In this document: one piece after another, positions 1 through 9,702 of the stretch | Layout of the letters: the number at the start of each line of letters is the position of its first letter | How positions within the stretch are numbered: the first letter of the stretch is position 1 | DNA from: a bacterium 1XD21-13 | GTDB lineage: Bacteria > Bacillota > Clostridia > Lachnospirales > Lachnospiraceae | DNA length: 64,000 bases | Reading direction: 5' to 3' | Assembly: GCA_009917555.1 (NCBI GenBank) | Contig: QZDX01000006.1 | Coordinates: 1 to 64,000, forward strand | The notes under the pieces: model-generated | Databases searched by the model: none | The model's input: only the letters and a program-made list of their open reading frames with translations | Told to the model about the DNA's origin: nothing | Made by a program: the position numbers and the translations under genes

Positions 1-72
<72 letters not shown>

Positions 73-253
73 AAGTGTTTGTCTGGTCAGAAATCACTAC
101 TAGCAATTTCTTCCCGTTCTTACTGTTTTAAGGTCGCTTTATTCCATCTCTGAAATAAGGCTGTTCTTGAATTCTTCTCTTAGAATTTTCAAGGTTTTTA
201 CACTGTTTAGTTATCAAGGTTCGTTCCTGTTTGTCCAACAGGTCAGCTTAAAC

Positions 254-282
254 ATATTATCACAATTACCAAAGCTTGTCAA
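254..282 (-). promoter_or_regulatory. rRNA operon promoter
   Basis: On the minus strand a consensus TTGACA (277-282) is followed after exactly 17 bases by TAATAT (254-259). It lies between tRNA-Ser(GGA) and the 16S gene, so it can drive rRNA transcription independently of the tRNAs upstream. The ~180-base leader between it and 16S has no open frame and probably carries processing and antitermination signals. The assignment rests on sequence match and position. Confidence 0.85.
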
Positions 283-302
283 TAATAAATTTTAAGCTTA
301 AC

Positions 303-391
303 GGAGAAGGAGGGATTTGAACCCTCGCGCCGCTATTAACGACCTACTCCCTTTCCAGGGGAGCCCCTTCGGCCAGCTTGGGTACTTCTCC
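303..391 (-). tRNA. tRNA-Ser (GGA anticodon)
   Basis: An 89-nt class II tRNA. The ends pair as GGAGAAG/CTTCTCC. The anticodon stem-loop CTCCC-CTGGAAA-GGGAG gives anticodon GGA. A long variable arm follows, and the T arm contains GGGTTCAAATCCC. The discriminator/CCA end is not encoded. It lies between tRNA-Ser(TGA) and the 16S gene on the same strand. Confidence 0.95.
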
Positions 392-440
392 AAGATGCTC
401 GATTTCAAAATCGTTCTTGATTCAAATAGTGGTAATAAAC

Positions 441-525
441 GGAGAGGATGGGATTCGAACCCATGCGCCCTTTCGGACAAACGGTTTTCAAGACCGCCTC
501 GTTATGACCACTTCGATACCTCTCC
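441..525 (-). tRNA. tRNA-Ser (TGA anticodon)
   Basis: An 85-nt class II tRNA with acceptor ends GGAGAGG/CCTCTCC. The anticodon stem GCGGT/ACCGT encloses CTTGAAA, giving TGA. A long variable arm and the T-loop GGTTCGAATCC are present. It lies 49 bases upstream of tRNA-Ser(GGA) on the same strand and is likely cotranscribed with it. Confidence 0.95.
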
Positions 526-592
526 ACACTCTGACTTGCATACCGCCTTTGCGTGGCGACGATCTGTATTCTAGCACCTTTATTTTTTCATG

Positions 593-1828
593 TCAACAGC
601 TTTTCAACTTTTTCGCGTAAATTTTTGAAGAAATTTTTGAAGAATTTCCTCTATTAATCATAGCTACTGCCAGAATGGACAATACACAGGCAGTTGCTCC
701 TATCAAAAAAATCGGCGTAAAGCTTTCTGTCATATCAAATAACGCTCCTGCCCCAAAAGAGCTCAATGCTCCCACAGCACTATTGATGCTTGTATGAATC
801 CCACTGTAAGCCTTGCCTCCCTCTGCTCCATAAGCCTTGATGCAGCATCTAGAAACTGCAATAGTTGAAATAGCATAGCAGCTACCATAAAGAAGCGCAG
901 CAGCGCTCAAAAGCAAAGGCTGTTCCCTTGCCATCACCAAGCCCATAGCTCCCACCGCTACACAAAGTAAGCCGAACAGCATCGCCTTCCAAACACCTGC
1001 CAAATCACTCAAAATTCCAAACAGCAGCTTCCCACCAATATTACCAGCCATTACAAACGAAGTCATGATCGCCCCAACGGTAAGGGAATATCCGATTGAT
1101 TCAATATACATACTTATATAATTTACAAGCTGCGTGCAGATGCCGCCCCCAAGCATACAAATACAGCACAGTAGAAATGTCTTTTTTGTGCAACTCCTTC
1201 CCTTCTCTTTTCTAATACCTATTTTTTCCTCCTGCTCTGCCTCCACCTCTCTTGGCGGCTTCCTCCGAAAAATCAGCCCAATTCCAATTAAGGCAAAAAC
1301 AATTGTAACTGCCCCCAGGATCAAAATTGCCATCCTCCACCCAAGCTTTTCAATCAAAAATGCTGCAACAGGGTTAAATACAATCCCTCCCACACCGCTG
1401 AAGGCTAACGCCAATCCGGTAGCAGCTCCCACATTTTCCGGGAACCAGGGATTCAAAATATAGGGAACGGCAATAATTCCAATGCTGGCTGTAGGGCTTA
1501 CAAAAACAGGTACCACATACCAAAGCCACGTATCCGCACCTATGATAAGAAGCAGATAGCCCAACACAATTACCAAGATAGTGCCCATCATAAATTTTGC
1601 CTTATGGGTCCGGAAAAACATACGAACCAAAAAAGCTCCTCCCAAAGCTCCCGCTATACTCCGGATTGTATTATGAACCGACACCCTTGTCATAGACAGT
1701 CCGAGATCCATTCGTATTTGAGCAAGAAAAACTCCCGTGCTGTTCATCAACACTCCAATTAAGGCGCACTGAAACAAAGCAGCCCCCACAAGCACTAGCA
1801 GCTGCTCCTTTGAAAATTTTACTGTCAT
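593..1828 (-). CDS. MFS transporter (OFA-like)
   Basis: A 411-residue integral membrane protein with about 12 predicted hydrophobic segments in two halves, split by a charged central loop (residues ~195-215, rich in E, K and R). The overall look, with GxLxD and R/K-rich short loops, is that of the major facilitator superfamily, closest to oxalate/formate-antiporter-like carriers. The substrate cannot be read from the sequence. It follows the two hydrolase genes on the same strand but is separated from them by a strong hairpin, so it may be expressed on its own. It is probably part of the LacI-controlled cluster and may import the ester or its product. Confidence 0.75.
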   Translation of the reverse strand: MTVKFSKEQLLVLVGAALFQCALIGVLMNSTGVFLAQIRMDLGLSMTRVSVHNTIRSIAGALGGAFLVRMFFRTHKAKFMMGTILVIVLGYLLLIIGADTWLWYVVPVFVSPTASIGIIAVPYILNPWFPENVGAATGLALAFSGVGGIVFNPVAAFLIEKLGWRMAILILGAVTIVFALIGIGLIFRRKPPREVEAEQEEKIGIRKEKGRSCTKKTFLLCCICMLGGGICTQLVNYISMYIESIGYSLTVGAIMTSFVMAGNIGGKLLFGILSDLAGVWKAMLFGLLCVAVGAMGLVMAREQPLLLSAAALLYGSCYAISTIAVSRCCIKAYGAEGGKAYSGIHTSINSAVGALSSFGAGALFDMTESFTPIFLIGATACVLSILAVAMINRGNSSKISSKIYAKKLKSC

Positions 1829-1844
1829 AGACTCACACTCTCTT

Positions 1845-1874
1845 AAAAAGGGCTGTCAAGAAATAAGACAGCCC
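1845..1874 (-). terminator. Rho-independent terminator after hydrolase gene
   Basis: On the minus strand GGGCTGTC and GACAGCCC form a perfect 8-bp stem around a 9-base loop, followed at once by TTTTT. It lies 9 bases beyond the stop codon of the full-length hydrolase and just before the MFS gene. Confidence 0.85.
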
Positions 1875-1882
1875 CTTTCTTC

Positions 1883-3307
1883 TTATCCTTTCAGACCGTA
1901 TTTTTCTGCTTCTGCCAGACAAAATGCAATGCACTCCTCCTCATCCTCCGGCAGCAATCTCGCTTCCTGCACAGACCTTCTTGCAGCCTCTCTGACAAGT
2001 CTCTCATAATTCGCCAAATCCCCATATAGCTCCTTCAGCTGCGCCTCCGAAAACGGCTTCACACAGCCATATAGCTGAAAGCCCAGCGGATTTGGAATAA
2101 TAAAATGTACATGCGGAACATAAACGGCCACTGGCACATCAATAGGCGGAAGTCTCCATCCTCCTTTCGCATTTCCCAGCCTGTCCCGCACATTATATCC
2201 TGCGGCAGATACTGGAATCCTTTTACACCTAACAGCCGCGATACCTTTTTCCGCCCAATCATACATCTGCTTGGTAATAGCACAGAACGCAAATTCATAT
2301 GGATAATTGTTCGGAATGGGCTCCTCACCTGTATATACTGTCATCCGCCCACTGTCATGAACATCCGTATCCCCCACAAAATACTGGGACATATTATAGT
2401 AATTATCATGAGTAGAGCCTGGAATATCATAAGTACGATAAAGTCTATCTGGTTCATCTGAATTCGGCTCCCGTACCTTCTCATTTCCCAGACTACCATT
2501 TTCACTTTCTGTCTGAACTGCAATAAAGGGAACGGTTACCTTCTTAATATAAGTATCCGTCTCACCTGCCGCAGAAAAAATCTCATACTGATTCAGCCCT
2601 GGCACATGCATACGAACACCTCCAAAGGCCAGGTAACCATCATATGGTGTATCCCCATCCTTATAAGCCAAATCATTTACATAGCGAATTACATAACCCA
2701 CTGACTGAGACCATCCAGACAGATAAACCTTTTTCACAGAAATGCCGCCCAACGGAAGCTTCCCGCTTTTGCAATCAAGGGCACAGTCCGTCAGCATATC
2801 CCAGATAAGCCCTGTTTCCGTGCTCTGATCAATCACGCCTCCATTGATGGTCTGTTGGATCAAAAATTGTGGCAAGTATTCATCTACTGGATTTTTCCAG
2901 GAAAGCTCCTCATATCTGTGTGGGTTAAATTTTTTCAGCACCTCAATACTAGAGGGCTTACTGGTAATTCCAATATAGGCATCTCCCTCACGCATCAGCA
3001 GATTTTTTGTCTGCAGCCAGACACGATCAATATCAACTGCAGAAGTGGCATTTAGAATCTCCACCACCACTCTGCCGCTGGCTGTCCGTGGATCTGCCGG
3101 ACGGCGCACAAGAATTCTATTAATATAAGGAGCATTTTCTGTCCGAAGCTCTACACCCTTTTCCCCTCTTTTATAAACATTCGCCCTTCCATATGCAAAC
3201 AGCTCCTCCTCCACATAGCCTCGCTTAGCAAAGTCACACTTTTTTGCTGCTCCAATCAGTGGGTGGGAATCCTTTGTCACCGGTATTTCTCGATAGCTAT
3301 CTACCAT
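1883..3307 (-). CDS. Alpha/beta hydrolase-domain protein (full length)
   Basis: A 474-residue protein related throughout to the neighbouring truncated hydrolase. A nucleophile-elbow motif GWSQS lies mid-protein and a GSTHD segment later can supply the catalytic His. This pattern fits the large esterase-like 'alpha/beta hydrolase domain' family. No signal peptide is seen, so it is probably cytoplasmic. The ATG at 3307 is chosen because AAGGAGG lies about 8 bases before it, inside the end of the upstream gene, whose TGA is 2 bases before this ATG. An upstream in-frame extension to 3367 lies inside the neighbour and is unlikely. The substrate is unknown. The neighbouring dehydrogenase, MFS carrier and LacI regulator suggest catabolism of an esterified small molecule. 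Confidence 0.8.
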   Translation of the reverse strand: MVDSYREIPVTKDSHPLIGAAKKCDFAKRGYVEEELFAYGRANVYKRGEKGVELRTENAPYINRILVRRPADPRTASGRVVVEILNATSAVDIDRVWLQTKNLLMREGDAYIGITSKPSSIEVLKKFNPHRYEELSWKNPVDEYLPQFLIQQTINGGVIDQSTETGLIWDMLTDCALDCKSGKLPLGGISVKKVYLSGWSQSVGYVIRYVNDLAYKDGDTPYDGYLAFGGVRMHVPGLNQYEIFSAAGETDTYIKKVTVPFIAVQTESENGSLGNEKVREPNSDEPDRLYRTYDIPGSTHDNYYNMSQYFVGDTDVHDSGRMTVYTGEEPIPNNYPYEFAFCAITKQMYDWAEKGIAAVRCKRIPVSAAGYNVRDRLGNAKGGWRLPPIDVPVAVYVPHVHFIIPNPLGFQLYGCVKPFSEAQLKELYGDLANYERLVREAARRSVQEARLLPEDEEECIAFCLAEAEKYGLKG

Positions 3308-3309
3308 AT

Positions 3310-4552
3310 TCAGCAGCCTCCTTCCAAACCATATTTTATCGCCTTTGCCACAGCATGCTCGACACACGCCTCTCGATCCTCTGGCAGTAGTAGCCGTTTT
3401 CCGATTGCCTCATCCGCCTTTTCCTCCACAAGCCTGCGGTAATGGGTCACATCCTGATACAGCCCTTTAAGCTTTTCTACTGAAAATGGGATCTCACTGC
3501 CATACAGCGCGCCAGATTCCGATTTGACCAGTGGTGTGGAAAATTGCTGGTATGTACAGACCGGAAGCTCAATCTCCGGCAGTCTCCACCCTCCTAAGGC
3601 ATTGCCATGCTCATCCTTTTGATTGGTCAAATCCGCATTTACAGAAACATCCTCCACCTTTGGTGGCTCCATTCCCTTCTCCACCCAATCATACAGGCAC
3701 TTGAGTCCTGCACAGTACGCCATCCCATATGGAAAATCATTGGGATACGGCTCCTTACCCGGATACACGAAAAAGACTCCCACCTTATCCTGATCACTTC
3801 GATCGTCATGATAATAATCCCGCATAGTACTCTTCGCATCATGTGTTGCACCAGCAATCGTATAAAAACGATACTGAAGCTGTGGATCATCTGAATCATC
3901 AATTTTTGCTGCTGCAGTTCCCAAAAATGCATTTTCACTCTCTGTATGCATTTCTAAATAGGGTACACCTGCAAAGCGAATTTTGTTATCACCAGCTTCT
4001 GCATCCATGCATTCACTTTGATTCAAAGCTGGTGCACATGCTGGAGCCGGACCTGCTGAAAACCAACCATCATAAACGGGCTTTCGTCCCGCCTCAAAGT
4101 CTGCCTTCGCAAAATAGTTGGTGTAGGTAATCATAAGAGAGCCTGACTGAGACCAACCTGCAAGATAAATCCTTTTTGGCATAATTTCTCCAAGACAGCT
4201 TTCTTCCCTCTTAAGTCTTTCCGGCAATTCCGTAAGCATGTCCCAAATAAGGCCATCCTCAGTCTCCGGAAAGGATGCTCCTGGCATATTGCCAAGCAGC
4301 TCCGCCGGGAAAAGACTTTCGCGGGGATTATCCCAGGAAAGCGGCTGATATCGTTTTAGATCGTATTTTCGTAAGGTTTTCATAGTGACAGGCTTGCTTG
4401 TAAGACCAACGTACACATCCCCCTCTCGCATTATCTGCTGATGAGTCAGCAGCCACACACGATCGTGATCCATAAAGCTGGTAGAATTGATGATTTCTAC
4501 CACAACTCTCCCACTGGCCTTTTTCACGTCTGATGGTCTTCTTACCAAAAAC
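3310..4552 (-). pseudogene. Alpha/beta hydrolase, 5'-truncated paralogue
   Basis: The open frame aligns with the full-length hydrolase from its LVRRP motif onward, sharing ASGRVVVEI, the GWSQS nucleophile elbow and a GATHD segment. It lacks about 90 N-terminal residues. Instead the frame runs back into alcohol dehydrogenase DNA read in another frame. The only start in the track is a TTG at 4560, with an AGGAG just 1-2 bases before it, too close to act as a ribosome site. A deletion fusing two genes explains this best. It could still be translated from an internal Met, but the N-terminal part of the fold is gone. Confidence 0.75.
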
Positions 4553-5251
4553 TGCCCCAAGCTCCTTTGCTAGATCCAGCCGCATCTTCTTGCCGTCGAT
4601 AGCAATGAGCATTCTCGGATTCTTAAGCTTAGCCAACTGAAGCTTACACAGTCCAATGGGCCCCATGCCTGCAATTACGACCACATCATTAAATCCAATA
4701 TCTGCACGTTCAATGGTATGTACCGCGCAGGAAAGGGGTTCAATCATAGCAGCCTCTCTAGCCGGAATGTCCTTATTAACCTTGTGGACAATATCATTTG
4801 CTCCAAACCGGATATACTGGGCCATGCCACCATCTGCAACTTCTTTTTGATGACCATGAATATGAGCCTCCTCGCACATCCAATAATGTCCGTCCCGACA
4901 ATAACGGCAATGGCCACAGGGTACTATCTGCTCTGCAATAGCACGATCCCCAATCTCCAATCCCCATTTTTCTGCCGCTCTGTCACCGATGGCTACCACA
5001 CGGCCAATAAACTCATGTCCTCCTACACAGGGAGCATCATTCCATACCGGCAAAACATCGCCGTCTCCCCAAAACATTGCTGCACCCCGCCAGCTTTTTA
5101 CATCACCCGCGCAGATACCGCAGGCTTCCACCTGACAAAGGATACCGTCCTCATCAATTTGTGGCGTATCCACTTCCATCAGTCTGTAGTCATTTGGCCC
5201 GCAGCACATAACTGCTTTCATTTTTGCTGGAATATTTTCTGTGCGTTTCAT
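4553..5251 (-). pseudogene. Zinc alcohol dehydrogenase (MDR), 3'-truncated
   Basis: The first ~233 residues are a clear medium-chain dehydrogenase. They include the catalytic zinc region CGICAGD, the GHEF motif, structural zinc cysteines in CGHCRYCRDGHYWMC, and the start of the NAD fold GMGPIG. After LAKELGA the frame enters hydrolase DNA in the wrong frame and runs on to a stop at 4328, so the rest of the NAD domain and the C-terminus are replaced by unrelated residues. The start at 5251 is set by AGGAGGAGAGG a few bases upstream; the longer frame to 5314 lacks a site. It is the first gene of the LacI-side cluster and probably non-functional. Confidence 0.8.
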
Positions 5252-5301
5252 CTTTTCCTCTCCTCCTGTTTTCTGCACTTCTACGAGTCTCCTTGTTGAT
5301 T

Positions 5302-5376
5302 TGTTTATAAACATTTACAAATTTGACATTATTTGGCTCTGATTTTGTGCGTTTTATTCCTTATAGTTTATAAACT
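5302..5376. promoter_or_regulatory. Paired palindromic operators (LacI-type, candidate)
   Basis: Two perfect 12-bp palindromes share the core GTTTATAAAC: TGTTTATAAACA (5302-5313) and AGTTTATAAACT (5365-5376). Their centres are 63 bp apart, about six helical turns, so both face the same side of DNA. A weaker relative, ATTTATAAAT, is at 5536-5545. They lie in the 368-base gap between the dehydrogenase start and the divergent LacI gene. No other gene is visible in the gap. Binding by the LacI protein is inferred. Confidence 0.6.
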
Positions 5377-5619
5377 TTTGTGAAATAAGTTTGTATAATA
5401 ATATTACACCCCAATATATTTCCGTGTTAATGTACAATATACACATATTTTTGTTAGTTTTTTTATGCTAAATGCTGCTCTCTAAGTTTTTTCGTGTCGT
5501 TGCTCGCATTTTTTGTTTGTAGATTATTTTATAAAATTTATAAATATTGACGGTATGATGTTTTAATGTTATCATGTAATTATTCGTATTAAGTTTTTTT
5601 GTGTAACAGGAGTAATTGT

Positions 5620-6642
5620 ATGACGCAACGCGAAATTGCAAAGAAATTAAACATATCCCCCGCCACACTCTCTCTGGTATTAAACAATAAGCCTGGTCTT
5701 TCTACCTCTATGCGAGAGCGTGTGATTACCGGCCTCCAATCCATTGGACAGGGCGCCCTTCTTAAAAGCATAGATTCTATCATTAATAAAAATGTTGCTT
5801 TTATCGTATTCAAGCGCAGTGGCCATATATTGGATCAATCTCCCTTTTTTTCTCTCATTACAGAAAGCATGTATTCCTATGCCCAGACCCTGGGGTACAA
5901 TATGATTATGGCCTTCTTTGATGTGCGTGAGGAAACAGAACATCAGATTGCATGGCTGCGCACCCTATCCTGTGCAGGCGCCATTGTCTTTGCCACAGAA
6001 ATGCTGAATGAGGATCTAAAGTATTTTTCTGCTCTCCCTTATCCCTGTGTTTTTATGGACAACTTCTTTGAAAACCGCAACGTAGACAGTGTGGCTGTCG
6101 ATAATTCCATGGGAACTTTTCAGCTTTTGGAGTATTTGACGAGTATGGGGCATCAAAAAATTGGCTACTTAAAGAGCTCCAACTTCATTCACAGCTTCTA
6201 TGAACGGGATATGGGCTTCATCTCTGCTTGTCTTCACTTTGGTGCTAAGTTTAAAAGCGACTGGATTTTTGAGCTTCCGTTTTCTGTAGAAGCTGCTGAA
6301 AAAGAAATGCTTCATCATTTAAAGAATAATAAAATCTTGCCTACTGCCTTTGTTTCTGATGACGATATTATTGCCATTGGCGCTATTCGAGCCTTGGAGT
6401 CTGCCGGCTACACAATCCCCAAGGATTTTTCTATTGTTGGCTTTTCCAACCGCCCTACCAGTGAATACGGCGTCGTCTCTCTAACTACCATTGATATTAA
6501 GGCTTCCTTCGGTAGCACTGCTATCAAGCAACTCCTTTCCAGAATCGAAAGCAAAATATTAACCCCTGATGAGATGGTATCTGTAAAAAGCAGGATTGGA
6601 ACAAAACTCGTTGTGCGTGATTCTGTTGCAGCAATATCCTAA
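5620..6642 (+). CDS. LacI family transcriptional regulator
   Basis: A 340-residue protein with an N-terminal LacI helix-turn-helix (TQREIAKKLNISPATLSLVLN, residues 2-22) and a periplasmic-binding-like effector domain. The effector domain contains typical segments such as VDSVAVDN, HQKIGYL, AFVSDDDIIAIGAI and FSIVGFSN. The ATG at 5620 follows CAGGAG by 7 bases; an upstream GTG at 5599 has no good site. It is divergent from the dehydrogenase/hydrolase genes and likely represses them through the phased palindromes between the two. The effector is unknown. Confidence 0.9.
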   Translation: MTQREIAKKLNISPATLSLVLNNKPGLSTSMRERVITGLQSIGQGALLKSIDSIINKNVAFIVFKRSGHILDQSPFFSLITESMYSYAQTLGYNMIMAFFDVREETEHQIAWLRTLSCAGAIVFATEMLNEDLKYFSALPYPCVFMDNFFENRNVDSVAVDNSMGTFQLLEYLTSMGHQKIGYLKSSNFIHSFYERDMGFISACLHFGAKFKSDWIFELPFSVEAAEKEMLHHLKNNKILPTAFVSDDDIIAIGAIRALESAGYTIPKDFSIVGFSNRPTSEYGVVSLTTIDIKASFGSTAIKQLLSRIESKILTPDEMVSVKSRIGTKLVVRDSVAAIS

Positions 6643-6723
6643 ATCATTCTCTCCTTCTCCATCCTTTTTACATTTGCTCAGGGAGAATTCTTCTTGTTAT
6701 TTAAAAATGTGAAACAAAATAAG

Positions 6724-6767
6724 CAGCTGCTATAGCATAAACCTAATAGTCTATGTTATAGCAGCTG
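6724..6767. terminator. Bidirectional terminator (lacI / ispD)
   Basis: CAGCTGCTATA and TATAGCAGCTG form an 11-bp perfect stem, extended by CATA/TATG with single mismatches. It is followed by TTT on the plus strand and by a T-rich run on the minus strand. It sits between two convergent genes. Confidence 0.8.
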
Positions 6768-6790
6768 TTTAACGATTCTCTTCTGTATTG

Positions 6791-7546
6791 TTATCCTATT
6801 ACTGTAACTGTAGTAGCACCTTCTCCTCTACGCTTCAAAAACGCCTCCGCAACCTCCAAATCCTCCGGCGTTGTTATCTTAATATTTTCATAGGAACCCT
6901 CCACCAGCTTCACCTTCACATCCGTAAAGCTCTCCACAATCATAGCGTCATCCGTCATGTCTGTGCGCCCGCTCTCTACGGCTGTCTGGTAAGCCCCATA
7001 GACCAGCCGAAAATCAAACACCTGGGGCGTCTGAATTCCCCACACCCGGCTCCTGGCCGGCGTGCTCTCCACAAAACCGTTTTCATCCGCAAGCTTGATG
7101 GTCTCCTTCACGGGCATGGCCGCTACACAGGCTCCATACTTCTCGGCCGCCTCCATGGTCCGGGCAAAAATTTCATCATCCACAAAGGGACGCACCCCGT
7201 CATGAATGAAGACGATCCCTTCCCGATCCGCCTGGGTCATATCATCCTCGATCACCTGCAGCCCGTTCCACACGGAGGTATAACGCTCCGCTCCGCCTGT
7301 AGTGATGGTGTCTACCTTGGACAGATTGTATCTATGTACCAGCTCCTCCTTACACCAGGCCATCTGCTCCGGTCCTGTCACCAGAATGATACTGTCAATC
7401 AAAGGAGAATTTTGAAAAGCCTCCAGGGTGTAGTAAATAATGGGCTTTCCCTCAAGCTCCAGATATTGCTTCTGGACGTTTCCTCCCATGCGCTTTCCCC
7501 GTCCTGCTGCCAGCACAATCGCAGTACAATTCCTTAATTTGCCCAT
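6791..7546 (-). CDS. ispD: 2-C-methyl-D-erythritol 4-phosphate cytidylyltransferase
   Basis: IspD transfers CMP from CTP to methylerythritol phosphate in the MEP isoprenoid pathway. The 251-residue protein has the nucleotide-binding start AIVLAAGRGKRMG, the HDGVRPFV motif, AAMPVKETIK and a late TDDAMIVE, all diagnostic of the family, and normal length. The ATG at 7546 has GAAGGGGG before it; an alternative ATG at 7564 overlaps the tsaD stop as TAATG and would add six residues. It is last in the tsaE-to-ispD gene line and probably translationally linked to tsaD. Confidence 0.93.
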   Translation of the reverse strand: MGKLRNCTAIVLAAGRGKRMGGNVQKQYLELEGKPIIYYTLEAFQNSPLIDSIILVTGPEQMAWCKEELVHRYNLSKVDTITTGGAERYTSVWNGLQVIEDDMTQADREGIVFIHDGVRPFVDDEIFARTMEAAEKYGACVAAMPVKETIKLADENGFVESTPARSRVWGIQTPQVFDFRLVYGAYQTAVESGRTDMTDDAMIVESFTDVKVKLVEGSYENIKITTPEDLEVAEAFLKRRGEGATTVTVIG

Positions 7547-7563
7547 GTTTCCCCCTTCTATCA

Positions 7564-8592
7564 TTATCGCTCCCCCAGCTTCAGATTCGGCACCGCATTC
7601 AGGTCCAGTCCGTGCCTGACCCCTTTCTCATATTCATAGTAGGCTGCTGCCCCGATCATGGCTGCATTATCCGTACACAGAATCGGTGACGGATGATAGA
7701 AGTGAATTCCCTCCTTGTCACAGGCTGCGGCAAATGCGGCGCACAGAGTGGAATTGGACGCCACTCCCCCGGCAATGGCCAGCTTGGTCTCTCCCAGCTC
7801 CTTCATGGCCATCATAGCGTGCTCCACCAGCACATCACAGACTGCCTTCTGAAAAGAAGCCGCCACATCCGCCCGGTTCACCGCCTCTCCCTTCATCTGA
7901 CAGCTATTCAGATAATTGAGAACCGCCGATTTCACACCGCTGAAGCTGAAATCGTAGGGAGAATCCGCAATTTTTGCCCTGGGAAATGCAATCGCCTCCG
8001 CATTTCCTTCCTTAGACAGCTTATCAATCTTCGGGCCGCCGGGATAGCCAAGACCGATAGCTCTTGCCACCTTGTCGAAGGCTTCCCCTGCCGCGTCATC
8101 CCTAGTCCGCCCCAGGATCTCATAGACACCGTAATCCTTCACCCTCACCAGATGGGTATGACCACCGGACACCACCAAACAGATAAAGGGTGGCTCCAGA
8201 TCGGGATTTTCGATATAGTTAGCGGAAATATGTCCTTCAATATGATGCACCCCTACCAGGGGAAGCTTTTTTGCGTAGCTGATGGCCTTAGCTTCCGCCA
8301 CCCCCACCAGAAGAGCTCCCACCAGTCCCGGACCATAGGTCACGCCGATGGCATCCAGATCATCTAAAGTAACCTGGGCCTGGGTCAGAGCCTCCTCGAT
8401 GACCTGATTGATTTTCTCAATATGCTTTCTGGAAGCAATCTCCGGCACCACGCCGCCGTAAAGCTTGTGAAGCTCAATCTGCGAGGAAATCACATTGGAC
8501 AGCACGCAGCGGCCGTTCTTCACCACGGAAGCGGCCGTCTCATCACAGGAGCTTTCAATTGCCAGAATATAAATATCTTTTTGTTCGCTCAT
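7564..8592 (-). CDS. tsaD: tRNA N6-threonylcarbamoyladenosine transferase TsaD
   Basis: TsaD transfers the threonylcarbamoyl group to A37 of ANN-decoding tRNAs, working with TsaB and TsaE. The 342-residue protein begins [14 protein letters not shown] and has YGPGLVGAL, the metal-binding [23 protein letters not shown] and IAGGVASN, the full Kae1/TsaD signature. The ATG at 8592 follows GGAGG at a 5-base gap, and the upstream frame to 8619 has no site. TsaB and TsaE are encoded about 2-3 kb upstream on the same strand. Confidence 0.96.
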   Translation of the reverse strand: MSEQKDIYILAIESSCDETAASVVKNGRCVLSNVISSQIELHKLYGGVVPEIASRKHIEKINQVIEEALTQAQVTLDDLDAIGVTYGPGLVGALLVGVAEAKAISYAKKLPLVGVHHIEGHISANYIENPDLEPPFICLVVSGGHTHLVRVKDYGVYEILGRTRDDAAGEAFDKVARAIGLGYPGGPKIDKLSKEGNAEAIAFPRAKIADSPYDFSFSGVKSAVLNYLNSCQMKGEAVNRADVAASFQKAVCDVLVEHAMMAMKELGETKLAIAGGVASNSTLCAAFAAACDKEGIHFYHPSPILCTDNAAMIGAAAYYEYEKGVRHGLDLNAVPNLKLGER

Positions 8593-8671
8593 TTTTGCCT
8601 CCATGGGCCAAGCAGACATGCTTGCATGTTCATTTGACCCTCAAATCAGGGTTGAGAGATTTTCTTTCAAA

Positions 8672-9586
8672 CTATTCATCCTCAAAATCCAGCTCTATGG
8701 ATTTCCGATCCTTTCCGGCCTCCGCCCTGGGGAAAATCTGGCGCACCTCATCCATATATTCCTCCGGCCGGTTGAGGGAGGGGCTGTAATGGGTCAGCCA
8801 AAGAGCCTTCACCTTGGCATCCCGGGCAAGCCGTGCCGCTTCATAAAAGGTCATATGCTTATAGGCCGCCGCCTTGGCTTCCTTTCCCTTTTCTCCATAC
8901 ATGCCCTCACAGATAAAAAGATCCGCATCCTTGGCATTTGCGGAAATAGAGGTGGTTGGGCGGGTATCTGTGCAGTATACCACCTTAATGCCCTTTCTCG
9001 GAGCGCCCATGACCATATCCGGCGTATAAACCGTGCCATCCTCCAGGGTAATCGTCTCACCCTTTTGAAGCTTGCTCCAGAAATGCTTGGGAATCTGGCG
9101 CTCCATAGCCTGCTCCACCTGAAACTTTCCGGCCCGGTCGATTTCCAGGGAGTAGCCATAACAGGTAATATTGTGATTTACCCGGAATGCTTTAATGCGG
9201 TATCCGCCCAGACACAGCTCCTCCTCCGCCTGGGTAAGCTCAATAAATTCCATAGGAAATGGCAGCTCCGGCGCAATTACACGCAGGGCATTTACCACCC
9301 GCTCCAGACCCTTTGGTCCAATCAGTGTAAGGGGCTCCGTGCGTTCCGCATTTCCCATAGTCAGCAACAGCCCCGGAAGGCCGCTGATGTGATCCCCGTG
9401 AAAATGGGTAAAGCAGATAATGTCAATGGGCTTAAAGCTCCATCCCTTTTCCTTAATGGCAATCTGGGTACCCTCTCCGCAGTCAATCAAAAGGCTGCTT
9501 CCATTATATCTGGTCATCAACGCCGTGAGCCAGCGATACGGAAGCGGCATCATTCCGCCGCTTCCCAGCAAACATACATCTAACAT
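8672..9586 (-). CDS. rnz: Ribonuclease Z
   Basis: RNase Z cleaves the 3' trailer of pre-tRNAs that lack an encoded CCA. The 304-residue short-form protein has the metallo-beta-lactamase motif HFHGDH at residues 61-66, an early LLIDCGEGTQ, VNHNITCYGY, a YCTDTRP region, and the late WLTHYSP histidine. Both complete tRNA genes in this window lack encoded CCA, consistent with a need for this enzyme. It sits between the zinc-finger protein and tsaD on the same strand. Confidence 0.93.
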   Translation of the reverse strand: MLDVCLLGSGGMMPLPYRWLTALMTRYNGSSLLIDCGEGTQIAIKEKGWSFKPIDIICFTHFHGDHISGLPGLLLTMGNAERTEPLTLIGPKGLERVVNALRVIAPELPFPMEFIELTQAEEELCLGGYRIKAFRVNHNITCYGYSLEIDRAGKFQVEQAMERQIPKHFWSKLQKGETITLEDGTVYTPDMVMGAPRKGIKVVYCTDTRPTTSISANAKDADLFICEGMYGEKGKEAKAAAYKHMTFYEAARLARDAKVKALWLTHYSPSLNRPEEYMDEVRQIFPRAEAGKDRKSIELDFEDE

Positions 9587-9702
9587 TTCAAAATCTCCAT
9601 ATTTTCCTTATTACAAATGTTATACAACTCCAAGGGGACAGGATCATAAAACTGACAGGATAATCTCTATGTACAGGGCCGTTCTCAACAGCCCCTTTGT
9701 CT

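Noticed and set aside
8603-9583. Long plus-strand frame opposite rnz (326 codons)
   Set aside because: It is the antisense shadow of a well-supported rnz gene and has no motif or ribosome site.
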